The position numbers and the translations under genes are program-made. A stretch of 47,818 bases of DNA from the NCBI GenBank assembly GCA_947505245.1, contig CANNIZ010000034.1, positions 1-47,818 on the forward strand. Reading direction: 5' to 3'. This stretch comes from Pseudomonadota bacterium (GTDB lineage Bacteria > Myxococcota_A > UBA796 > GCA-2862545). The notes beneath the pieces were generated by a model that saw only the letters and a list, made by a program, of their open reading frames with translations, was not told where the DNA came from and did not search any database. This document shows, one piece after another, positions 7,887 through 15,295 of the stretch (the first letter of the stretch is position 1; each line of letters begins with the position of its first letter).

Positions 7887-8531
7887 CTACTTCTCCCTCT
7901 TCTCGTACGCGCCGCGGCTCTTGTCGCCAGGCCGCCGTCGGGCCGCGAGCGCGAGCAACACCAGCCCGCCAAGGCTGGCCGAGATGCCGCCCGGCTGGCA
8001 TCCACAAGACGTGGAGGCCGCAGGTTCGACCCCGGAAGCCGGTGTGGGAGGAGCAGGTGCCTCGGTCGGAACGGGCACCTCGGCGACGGGAACCTCGGCG
8101 ACGGGAACCTCGGCGACGGGAACCGCGACCCTGGGCGCGCAGAACACGGTCATCCGCGTGTTGGCATCCCAGGTGCGGCAGGTGGCAACGGCGCCCTCGA
8201 CGGTCTTGACGGTACCCGTCTCGGACCACCGCTTGACCTCCCTGCCCAAACCGCAGGGCGTCGACTTGCAGATCGGCAGGGAGCCCTTCGGACCGCACCA
8301 CACCAAACGATGCCCTCTGTCAAGCGTGCAGGTGTGGGTGTACCCCATCGCGCTCATGCGATCGCCTACCGTGTACGCCACGTTCCCATTTTCATCATAG
8401 ATCCTCGCGCTGACCTTGCGGTCCTCGCGGTACTCGACCTCTTCGAGTTGGCCCTTGGCGCAATTGCAGGGCAGCTCCGGCCCGAGGTTGAGGACGTCGG
8501 CGAGCGCGGTCGCGACGAAGGCTGTGATCAT
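7887..8531 (-). CDS. Small Cys-rich exported protein with MYXO-CTERM-like C-terminus
   Basis: A 214-residue protein of unknown function. A short hydrophobic start (MITAFVATALADVLNLG) may be a weak export signal; an in-frame TAG ten codons upstream of ATG 8531 limits longer versions. The middle is rich in cysteines (PCNCAKG, CTLDRG, CGPKG, CKSTPCG), suggesting disulphides outside the cytoplasm. A PVAEV tandem repeat follows near residues 135-150, then Pro/Ala-rich linker, then CGCQ, a hydrophobic stretch SLGGLVLLALAA and RRR: the layout of MYXO-CTERM sorting signals. Unusually, 12 more residues follow (DKSRGAYEKREK), nearly the same as the end of the neighbouring Tricorn protease. Coding in this frame is favoured over the overlapping plus-strand frame by the cysteine pattern and tripartite tail. 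Confidence 0.65.
   Translation of the reverse strand: MITAFVATALADVLNLGPELPCNCAKGQLEEVEYREDRKVSARIYDENGNVAYTVGDRMSAMGYTHTCTLDRGHRLVWCGPKGSLPICKSTPCGLGREVKRWSETGTVKTVEGAVATCRTWDANTRMTVFCAPRVAVPVAEVPVAEVPVAEVPVPTEAPAPPTPASGVEPAASTSCGCQPGGISASLGGLVLLALAARRRPGDKSRGAYEKREK
7889..7926 (-). repeat. 38-bp repeat, copy A (C-terminal tail DKSRGAYEKREK)
   Basis: These 38 bases match 8641-8678 with a single mismatch and encode the last 12 codons of the small MYXO-CTERM-like protein in the same frame as copy B. The one difference changes Arg to Lys. Confidence 0.85.
8073..8129. repeat. 15-bp tandem repeat, about 3.8 units
   Basis: Units starting at 8073, 8088 and 8103 read GGG(A/C)ACCTCGGCGAC, with a shortened fourth at 8118. 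On the minus strand they encode repeated PVAEV in the linker before the C-terminal sorting region. It is in frame, so length changes would only lengthen or shorten the linker. Confidence 0.85.
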
Positions 8532-8638
8532 GACGCCACCCCAACGCAGCGCCGCAGGCTACCGCATCGGTCCCATCGTAGCACCGGGGCCGCATGCAGA
8601 GGCGATTGCCAGCGGAGAAGCTGCGCAGCAACCGGGGA

Positions 8639-11600
8639 TCACTTCTCCTTCTTCTCGTACGCGCCGCGGCTCTTGTCGTTCAACTTGTCGGTCGGCGGAA
8701 GCAGCGGTGGCGTCGCCGCCTTGCGCTTCAGCGCCTCCGCGATCGCCGCGTCGAGCTGCGGATCGAGGCCCTTCGCGACGTCGCCCGGATCCCACGCCAC
8801 GACGAGGTCCGGCACCACGCCCTGGTTCTCGACCGACCAGCCGCCTTCGCGGAACCAGAACGCGTACTCGGGCTGGCTGATGAAGCCGCCGTCCACGAGC
8901 GGCTTGTCACCGCGGATGCCGATCACGCCGCCCCAGGAGCGCTCACCGATCACCGGCGCCAGCCCTTCCAACTGCACGGCGCGCGGGAAGATGTCGCCGT
9001 CGCTGCCCGCGAAGCCGTTGGTGATCACGACGAACGGGCCGCGGCGACGCGCGTACGGGTAGGGATCGAAGCCGCCCTGCCGCGGGATGTCGAACCCGAG
9101 GATCGGCCGCCGGAGCTTGTCCAGGATGAGCTGCGACACGAAGCCGCCGCGGTTCCACCGCACGTCGACGACGAGCGCGTCTTTGTCCGACTGCGGGTAA
9201 AGCCACGTCTCGAACCGCGTGAGGCCGTTTCCACCCATGTCGGGGATGTGCAGGTAGCCGACCTTCCCGTCGGTCTTGCTCGCGACGTACTCGCGGTTCT
9301 TCCGCACCCAGTCGACGTACCGGAGCATGCCGTCGTCGCCGATCGGCGTGATCGCGACGTCGCGCGCGCCGTCCATCGAGGGCTTCGAATTGACCGTGAG
9401 CAAGACGCGCTTGTCCGCGCGACCGAGGAGCATCGCGTCGATCGGCACGTCGCCGCGCACGGGCACGTGGTCGACCGCGAGGATGTAGTCCCCTTCCGCG
9501 ATCCCGGCGCCCGGCTCGAGCAGCGGCGCGTCGACGTTGTCGGCGGCATCGCCGTGGAAGATGTGGCCGATCTTGTAGGCGCTGCCTTCGCGGACGAGGT
9601 CTGCGCCGAGCGTGCCGTTCCACATCGACGGCACCCACACGCCGCGATCGCCGCCGCCCACGTAGGTGTGCGAGGTGCCCAATTCACCGATCATCTCGCC
9701 GATCAGGTCGTTCAGATCACCGCGCGTCGCGAGGCGAGGCAGCAGCGCCGCGTATTGGTCATGAATCGCCTTCCAGTCCAGGCCGCTCATCCCCGCGTCC
9801 CAGAAGAAGTCGCGCTCCTGGCGCCACGCCTCGTCGAACGCCTGCTTCCACTCTTCGCGCGGGTCGAGTTCGACGATCGCGTCTTCGATGCGGATGCGCG
9901 CCTTCGCGGTGTCGCCGGGCGCGCCCGATCCGTCGAACACGTACACATTTCCAGACTGCAGGACCGCGAGCTTGTTCGCCTTGGGCGCGAGATCGTAGGA
10001 CGCGACGTCGCCCATGATGTAGCTGACCTCTTTTGACTCGAGGTCGAACGCCTGCAACGACGCGCCCGTGACGTTCCACGGCTCGTTCATTCCAGACTCG
10101 CCCCAGGTCAGGAAGAACACCTTCGACGACGACGCCATCAGGCCGCCCATCGGGCCTGGGTCGACCGGGAACGCCACGATGCGGTCGTCCAGCCCCGTCC
10201 AATCGATCACCACCGGCGTGAGCTTCTCTTCGGTGGGCTCGAGCATCAGGTCTTCCTTCTTCTTGTCCTTCTTCACCTTCTCTTTCTTCGCCTTCTCGGC
10301 GACCGCCTGCGGGGCCGGGTTCTCCGGCGCGGGCGGCAGGCCCTTGTTCTCGGCGAACGGGTTCGGCGTGGTCTTCTGCAGCAGCACCGCGTACGGACGC
10401 TCGGACGGGCGCAGCACCTCGTCCATGTCGCGCGCGCCGATGAACGGGTTCGTCCAGCGCGATGACAGGAAGTACAGGTAGCGACCGTCGGGGTCCCACG
10501 CGGGGCTGTGGTTGTCGACGTTCGTGCCGCCCACCGTGCGGATCGTGCCGTCCACGGAATCCCACACGAACAGGTTCTGGAACGAGCGCGCGTCCACCTT
10601 GCTGTACGCGAGGTACCGCCCGTCGGGGCTCCAGGCGTACTCGCGGATCTCGGCCTGCACGGCGTGATCGATGGCCTTCGGCGGGGCGCCGCCGTCCGCC
10701 TGGACGACGAACAACGTCTGCGTCTCGTCCGCGTACGCGAGTCGCTTGCCGTCCGGCGCCCAGATCGGCGGGAACAGCCAGCCCTTCGCTCCCGGCTGCA
10801 CGACCGTGGTGACCTTGCCGCGGCCCCAGGCGTCCGCGGTGACGATCGACTCCTCGCCGGTGGCGTCGGTGACGTAGCAGACGCGCTTTCCGTCGTGCGA
10901 GTACGAGGCGTACGACTCGCGCGCGCCCGTCATGCCCGTGACCGACAACGTGACGCCGAGCTCCGCCGGAACCGAGAACACCTCGCCGCGCGCAGTGAGC
11001 AGCACGCGATCGGCGTCGGGCGCGAGCGCGAACCACGTCAGGTTCGACGCCGCGTCGGTGTAGCGCGTGCGCGTGAGCACCTGTTCGCCGGGGAGCTCGA
11101 TGGCGACCTTCGACTCGGTGCCCGTGTTCGGATCGTACAGGTGGATGTCGCCCGCGAGCATGAACGCGACATGACCGGCCTCATCGGACGCAGGCCAGCG
11201 CGCGTCGAACCCGCCGGTGAGGTTGGTGAGGCGCTTTCGGTCGGTGCCGTCGGCCTTCATCGACCACAGGTTCGCCGTGCCGCCGAGGTCCGACAGGAAC
11301 ACGATCCGCCCGTCCGGCGCCCACATCGGGTAGCTGTCCGGGCCGGTGAAGTCCGTCACCTTTGCGTAGTCCTGCTTCGCCGGATCGCCGACCCACACGT
11401 CGTCCGCCGAGCCGCCGCGGTAGCGCTTCCAGGTGGCAGCCTCGCGACCGATGCGCGTGAACGCGTAGCGACCGGTCTTCGGGTCGATGTCGAGCCGCGA
11501 GGCCCAGCCGATCGGGATCTCCGTCGCGTCGCCGCCGGTGACGGGCACGGTGTACAGCCGCATCACGTGGTTCGGATCGGTGCGGTTGCTGCGGAAGATG

Positions 11601-11938
11601 ACGCTCTTTCCGTCGGGTGTCCAGCCGACCGCGTCGTCGGGGCTGCCGAAGAACGTGAGCCGCCTCGGCTCACCTCCGGTGGTGGGAACGACGAACACGT
11701 CCATGTTCCCGTCGTACTCGCCGGTGAACGCGATCTGCGTCCCGTCGGGTGAGAAGTGCGCGGACCGCTCGTCGCCCTGGTAGGCGGTGAGGCGCTTTGC
11801 GGCGCCACCTCTGGCGGACGCGAGCCACAGGTCACCTTCCGCGGAGAACACGAGCTGGTCACCGGAGACATCGGGCTGCCGGAGGTAGCCCTCCGACGCG
11901 GACGCGGTGGCGGCGAACAAGGCGAGCAAAGGGAGCAT
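8639..11938 (-). CDS. Tricorn protease homologue with signal peptide
   Basis: A 1099-residue S41-type protease with the Tricorn domain order: a TolB-like beta-propeller (FSPDGTQIAF, WTPDGKSVIF, WAPDGRIVF repeats, about 25-350), a second propeller (about 350-650, including YSHDGKRVCY and WSPDGRYLAY), a Lys-rich insert near 520-550, a helical core domain, a PDZ-like segment and a C-terminal protease core. Candidate catalytic residues align with archaeal Tricorn: S756/H757 (GTSHTY), S979 (GFAGSDGD) and E1037 (SVENQG). It degrades oligopeptides in that family. Start ATG 11938 is chosen because GGAGG lies just upstream and the protein then begins with a signal peptide, MLPLLALFAATASASEG. Export is unusual compared with cytosolic archaeal Tricorn. 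It ends in DKSRGAYEKKEK, shared with its neighbour. Confidence 0.93.
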   Translation of the reverse strand: MLPLLALFAATASASEGYLRQPDVSGDQLVFSAEGDLWLASARGGAAKRLTAYQGDERSAHFSPDGTQIAFTGEYDGNMDVFVVPTTGGEPRRLTFFGSPDDAVGWTPDGKSVIFRSNRTDPNHVMRLYTVPVTGGDATEIPIGWASRLDIDPKTGRYAFTRIGREAATWKRYRGGSADDVWVGDPAKQDYAKVTDFTGPDSYPMWAPDGRIVFLSDLGGTANLWSMKADGTDRKRLTNLTGGFDARWPASDEAGHVAFMLAGDIHLYDPNTGTESKVAIELPGEQVLTRTRYTDAASNLTWFALAPDADRVLLTARGEVFSVPAELGVTLSVTGMTGARESYASYSHDGKRVCYVTDATGEESIVTADAWGRGKVTTVVQPGAKGWLFPPIWAPDGKRLAYADETQTLFVVQADGGAPPKAIDHAVQAEIREYAWSPDGRYLAYSKVDARSFQNLFVWDSVDGTIRTVGGTNVDNHSPAWDPDGRYLYFLSSRWTNPFIGARDMDEVLRPSERPYAVLLQKTTPNPFAENKGLPPAPENPAPQAVAEKAKKEKVKKDKKKEDLMLEPTEEKLTPVVIDWTGLDDRIVAFPVDPGPMGGLMASSSKVFFLTWGESGMNEPWNVTGASLQAFDLESKEVSYIMGDVASYDLAPKANKLAVLQSGNVYVFDGSGAPGDTAKARIRIEDAIVELDPREEWKQAFDEAWRQERDFFWDAGMSGLDWKAIHDQYAALLPRLATRGDLNDLIGEMIGELGTSHTYVGGGDRGVWVPSMWNGTLGADLVREGSAYKIGHIFHGDAADNVDAPLLEPGAGIAEGDYILAVDHVPVRGDVPIDAMLLGRADKRVLLTVNSKPSMDGARDVAITPIGDDGMLRYVDWVRKNREYVASKTDGKVGYLHIPDMGGNGLTRFETWLYPQSDKDALVVDVRWNRGGFVSQLILDKLRRPILGFDIPRQGGFDPYPYARRRGPFVVITNGFAGSDGDIFPRAVQLEGLAPVIGERSWGGVIGIRGDKPLVDGGFISQPEYAFWFREGGWSVENQGVVPDLVVAWDPGDVAKGLDPQLDAAIAEALKRKAATPPLLPPTDKLNDKSRGAYEKKEK
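8641..8678 (-). repeat. 38-bp repeat, copy B (C-terminal tail DKSRGAYEKKEK)
   Basis: Near-identical partner of 7889-7926, encoding the last residues of the Tricorn protease. The flanks of the two copies are unrelated, and the stop codons differ (TAG for copy A, TGA here). Confidence 0.85.
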
Positions 11939-12001
11939 CGGACCTCCGGCCGCACCGGGTAACACGGAACCTTCCGCGCCCGAGCGCGTTACCAGGGCCC
12001 G

Positions 12002-13207
12002 ATGAAACGCATCCGTGGTGACGCTGCCCTGTCCTCGTTTCGCGATGCGCTCGCGGAATCCGTAAAAACCGGAACCCTCGCCAAGCTGGTGTTCGGCGGT
12101 CCCGTGGACGCTTCGTCGCCGAAGAACGTCACGGCGCGCCTCGTCGACGTGAAGGGCGGCACGCGCCTGCAGATCGTCGAAAAGTCTCCGGGCCGCGACA
12201 AGACGTCGAACGTCGATCTCGCCGACGCCGCCGCCGCGCTCGACGCGAACCTTTCCCGCTACCGGCACGCGGACCTGTTCACGACCGCTGGAACGTGGCG
12301 CCTCGAGCAGCGCGAGAAGCAGCCGTGGAACCTCGTGCACGAGCCCGCTGAGGTCCGCGCCGCACCGTCGCGCTCGCACGACCGCGAGAAGCAGCACCGC
12401 ATCGGCGGCGTGGACGACACGCCGTGGCTGATGGCGTTCGGCCTCGTGAGCCCCGACGGCAAGCCCACCGCCGACGGCAAGGACAAGCTCGTCCAGATCC
12501 GCCGCTTCGTCGAGATCCTCGATCACCTGCTCACGGACGCGCCACGCACCGCTCCGATCCGCGTCGTGGACATGGGCTGCGGCAAGGGTCACCTCGCCGT
12601 CGCCACCGCGGTGTGGCTCGCCCGCAGCGGCTTCGCTGGTGTGGACGTGGTCGGCGTCGAGCTGCGGCCCGCGCTCGTCGACGGCGCGAACGCGCTCGTG
12701 CGCAAGTTCGCGATCCCCGGCGTGCGGTTCGTCGCCGGCACCATCGCAGACGCCCCCCTCGAAGGTGCGGACGTGGTCATCGCCCTGCACGCGTGTGACA
12801 CCGCGACCGACGACGCGTTCGCGCGCGCCGTGGCCGTGAACGCGCGCCTGATCGTCGGCTCGCCGTGTTGCCACAAGCAGGTGCGGCCGCAGCTTCAAGC
12901 CCCCCCAGGCCTCGTCTCGGCGATGCGGCACGGCATCCTGCTCGACCGCCAGGCTGAGCTCCTCACCGACGCGCTGCGCGCAGATCTCCTCGGCGCCGCG
13001 GGCTACGCCGCGCGCGTGTTCGAGTGGGTCGCCACCGAGCACACGGGTCGCAACGTGATGATCGCGGCTGAGCGTTCGGACGTGGTCGACCGCGACAAGT
13101 CGCGCGCCGATGCGCTTGAGCTCGCGACGACCTGGCACATCGGGCAGCAGCGGCTCGCCGAGGCGCTCGGCGTCACTCTTCGTACAGGAACGCCGGCCGC
13201 GTCGTGA
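12002..13207 (+). CDS. Class I SAM methyltransferase of METTL25/GSTCD type (Methyltransf_32)
   Basis: A 401-residue protein. The N-terminal 130 residues are unassigned (LVFGGPVD, LQIVEKSPGRDKTSN). The methyltransferase domain starts near 160 with KLVQIRRFVEILDHLL, then motif I VVDMGCGKGHLAV (188-200), VVGVEL (216-221), ALHACDTATD (261-270) and SPCCHKQVR (287-295). The ALHACDTATD and PCCHK motifs define the Methyltransf_32 group that includes eukaryotic METTL25, RRNAD1 and GSTCD. The substrate is unknown; rRNA, tRNA or protein are possible. It is divergent from the Tricorn gene with 63 bases between starts, and has no strong Shine-Dalgarno. Its last 35 bases overlap, tail to tail, the end of the lipoprotein gene on the other strand. 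Confidence 0.85.
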   Translation: MKRIRGDAALSSFRDALAESVKTGTLAKLVFGGPVDASSPKNVTARLVDVKGGTRLQIVEKSPGRDKTSNVDLADAAAALDANLSRYRHADLFTTAGTWRLEQREKQPWNLVHEPAEVRAAPSRSHDREKQHRIGGVDDTPWLMAFGLVSPDGKPTADGKDKLVQIRRFVEILDHLLTDAPRTAPIRVVDMGCGKGHLAVATAVWLARSGFAGVDVVGVELRPALVDGANALVRKFAIPGVRFVAGTIADAPLEGADVVIALHACDTATDDAFARAVAVNARLIVGSPCCHKQVRPQLQAPPGLVSAMRHGILLDRQAELLTDALRADLLGAAGYAARVFEWVATEHTGRNVMIAAERSDVVDRDKSRADALELATTWHIGQQRLAEALGVTLRTGTPAAS

Positions 13208-13985
13208 ACTGGAACCCGACGGAGATCCGCGTGCACGCGCCGGTCTCGTCGGGCGCCAGATCCTTCGTGTTCGCGAACAACGCGACCAGGATGCCGTACA
13301 ACGCGGCGTCCACGTCCTCGTTCGCCGCGACGTCGAGGACCTGCTGCGGATCCATCGCGCCCGAAAACACACCCGACGACGTGCCGTCTTCGTGCAGGTC
13401 GACGCGGATCCGCGCGTCTTCCAGGCCGAACTCGAGATCGAGCGCGAAGATGTGGAACGGCAGATCGACGAGCATCGGCCCGACCTCGATCGACCGGTCT
13501 ACGACGGCGGCCTCGGCGAACGGGTAGCTGGCGGCGTCCGGATCGCGCGCGATCGTCTGGTCGGCCTCAAGGTAGCCGTCGGTGCCGAGCAGCGGCAGGC
13601 CGTGGCCGCGGAGGAACTCGAACGACACACAGTCATCCTCGGTGCGATCGTCGAGCCCGCCGAACTCGTACATCAGCAATAGATCGCCGTCGTTGATCGC
13701 CGCGAGGATCAGGCTCTCAACGGCCATCGCTTCCGTCTGCTCGAGGGCCGGGATCAGCGTCGCGAACGAATTGTCGATGCCGGGCTGCCCCGAGGGACTC
13801 GTGCGATCCTCGACGCCGCACACGGGGTCGGCGGTGCCGTCCAGATCGAAGCCGTCGGAGACGCCCTCGGCCTGGCGCGAGAACCGGATCTCGTCCATCA
13901 CCCACACGTCGCGCTTGTCGGCGACGTCGCACGTAGGCCGCTCGTCATAGGGTCGACACGCCATCAACAGGGCGAAAATGGTCAT
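13173..13985 (-). CDS. Predicted lipoprotein, third gene of DUF1588-DUF1552 unit
   Basis: A 270-residue protein with a very short lipoprotein signal, MTIFALLMAC (C10 as the lipidated residue). The rest is acidic with scattered cysteines (PTCDV, DPVCGVED, DDCVSFEF, TGACTRIS). No family is recognised; the beta-rich pattern (IFALDLEFGLEDARIRVDLH) and calendar of 'data'-type sequences resemble uncharacterised Myxococcota lipoproteins. The start is ATG 13985, which overlaps the DUF1552 gene stop (ATGA 13982-13985), so it is translationally coupled to that gene and likely acts with it at the cell envelope. Its 3' end overlaps the convergent methyltransferase gene by 35 bases. Confidence 0.7.
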   Translation of the reverse strand: MTIFALLMACRPYDERPTCDVADKRDVWVMDEIRFSRQAEGVSDGFDLDGTADPVCGVEDRTSPSGQPGIDNSFATLIPALEQTEAMAVESLILAAINDGDLLLMYEFGGLDDRTEDDCVSFEFLRGHGLPLLGTDGYLEADQTIARDPDAASYPFAEAAVVDRSIEVGPMLVDLPFHIFALDLEFGLEDARIRVDLHEDGTSSGVFSGAMDPQQVLDVAANEDVDAALYGILVALFANTKDLAPDETGACTRISVGFQFTTRPAFLYEE

Positions 13986-15295
13986 GCCTCGATCCCGATC
14001 AGGCTGCTTGTCACGTGCGCTTCGTCTTGACCGAAGTCCGCGCGAACGACGCCCATCGAGCGGATAAGCGACAGCAGCACCATCGACGCGTTCTCGAGCG
14101 ACGGCGAGCGGTAGTGGATGCCCTGCTTCAGGAACCCACACGCGTTGCCCGCGATGAGCAGCGGCATCTCGTCGAGCGAGTGGGTGCGGCCGAGCGAGAC
14201 CTCGGTGCAGCCGAGGACAGCACAGTTGTCGAGCAAGGTGCCGTCCTCCTCGGGGATCGCGTCGAGCGCCCGCACCAGGTACGCGTATTCGTCGACGCAC
14301 ATCGTCGTGATCGCGTTCACCTCGGGCTGGGGGTCCGCCTCGTTGTGCGTGAGTTCGTGATGGCCCTGCGACGCGCCCGGGAACAGGTAGTTGTTCACCG
14401 GCTGGCTGATGTAGTGACCGAACACCCGCGTCTGGTCACACGCGAACGCCATCGCGAGCAGATCGACCATCGCGCGGCTGCGCGCGCTGATCTGCGGGCG
14501 GCCCTCGACGTCGCTGAAGTCGAGCGTGGGTGATGGCGGACGGCTGCAGGCTTCCAGGTTTGGCGGGTCCGCCTGCAACCGGGCAAGCCGCAACTCGAGC
14601 TCGCGCAGGCCCGTCGCGTGCTGATCAAGTCGCGCCTTGTCCGCCGCCCCGACGCGCGACTGCAACGCGACGAGGTCTCCGCTGACCGCATCGAGCACGC
14701 TCCGGCGGAGCGCCAACGTGGGGTCGACGACGCCCCCCTCACCGGGCGCACGGAACGACGGGCCGAACAGCCGCTCGTACAGCGCGTACGGATCGGTGTC
14801 GGGCGGGTTCTTGCTGTTCGGGCCGTTGTACGACAGGCCCTCGTTGTTCGTCGCGGCCGTCTGCAGGGAGCGGTAGGCGGTGTCCCCACCGATCTCGGCG
14901 GCGATCACCTGGTCAATCGAGGGCGCGAGGAACGTCTCGCCCGCGTCAGTCACGGACAGCTTCGCGCCCGAGAGGATGCCCGCCGCGCCGCTCATGTGCG
15001 GCACCGCGTTCGGCACCTTCACGGACATTCCCGTCACGACGGTGACGCGGGACTCGAGCCCGGTGAGCGGTGACAGCTGCTCGGAGACCTGCCAGTTTGG
15101 CCCCTCGCCGGTGGGGGTCCAGCGCGAAGGGATGTTCCCGTTGCCCCAGAAGAACAGGCCGAACCGACGCGGGATGATGCCGCCGCACGCGTAGGCGCGG
15201 CGATCGGACATGCACTCGAGCAGCGGCAGACCGACCGTGACGAGACCCGCCGCCGAGAACCCGCGCAGCAGCGCGCGACGCGAAAGAGGTTTCAT
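13982..15295 (-). CDS. DUF1552 protein, Tat-exported
   Basis: A 437-residue DUF1552 family protein. The N-terminus SRRALLRGFSAAGLVTVGLP is a twin-arginine signal peptide, so the protein is exported folded. Family-like segments include RRFGLFFWGNGN, VTGMSVKVPNAVPHMSG, FSDVEGRPQISARSRAMVD, LLAMAFACDQTRV, SQGHHELTHNE and LLDNCAVLGCTEVSLGRTHS, similar to the related DUF1501/sulfatase-like fold. The biochemical role is unknown. In Planctomycetes and Myxococcota such genes sit beside c-type-cytochrome-like DUF1587/1588/1592/1595 proteins, as here: it follows that gene through an ATGA overlap (15292-15295) and precedes the lipoprotein through another. Confidence 0.88.
   Translation of the reverse strand: MKPLSRRALLRGFSAAGLVTVGLPLLECMSDRRAYACGGIIPRRFGLFFWGNGNIPSRWTPTGEGPNWQVSEQLSPLTGLESRVTVVTGMSVKVPNAVPHMSGAAGILSGAKLSVTDAGETFLAPSIDQVIAAEIGGDTAYRSLQTAATNNEGLSYNGPNSKNPPDTDPYALYERLFGPSFRAPGEGGVVDPTLALRRSVLDAVSGDLVALQSRVGAADKARLDQHATGLRELELRLARLQADPPNLEACSRPPSPTLDFSDVEGRPQISARSRAMVDLLAMAFACDQTRVFGHYISQPVNNYLFPGASQGHHELTHNEADPQPEVNAITTMCVDEYAYLVRALDAIPEEDGTLLDNCAVLGCTEVSLGRTHSLDEMPLLIAGNACGFLKQGIHYRSPSLENASMVLLSLIRSMGVVRADFGQDEAHVTSSLIGIEA

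Noticed and set aside
8073..8129. Possible CRISPR-like array
   Set aside because: The units are 15 bases and directly tandem with no spacers; they encode an in-frame PVAEV linker.
7792..8400. Plus-strand frame with repeated GTSATGTSATG opposite the small MYXO-CTERM-like gene
   Set aside because: A GGAGAGGAGG at about 7822-7833 looked like a ribosome-binding site, but the minus-strand frame has an ordered cysteine pattern and a sorting-like end, and the repeat is the same DNA.
7889..8678. 38-bp direct repeats as ends of a mobile element
   Set aside because: They lie in frame at the ends of two genes, with no transposase or target duplication between them.
8594..10036. 480-codon plus-strand frame over Tricorn
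   Set aside because: It is antisense to the S41 catalytic region and reads as Arg/Val/Asp-rich low-complexity sequence.
11958..11993. Inverted repeat GGTAAC / GTTACC in the Tricorn-methyltransferase divergent region
   Set aside because: Only six bases per arm with a 24-base gap and no extension; expected by chance.
11938..13372. Upstream extension of the Tricorn frame to 13372
   Set aside because: It would run antisense through the methyltransferase gene and has no signal peptide; GGAGG and MLPLLALFAATASA fix the start at 11938.
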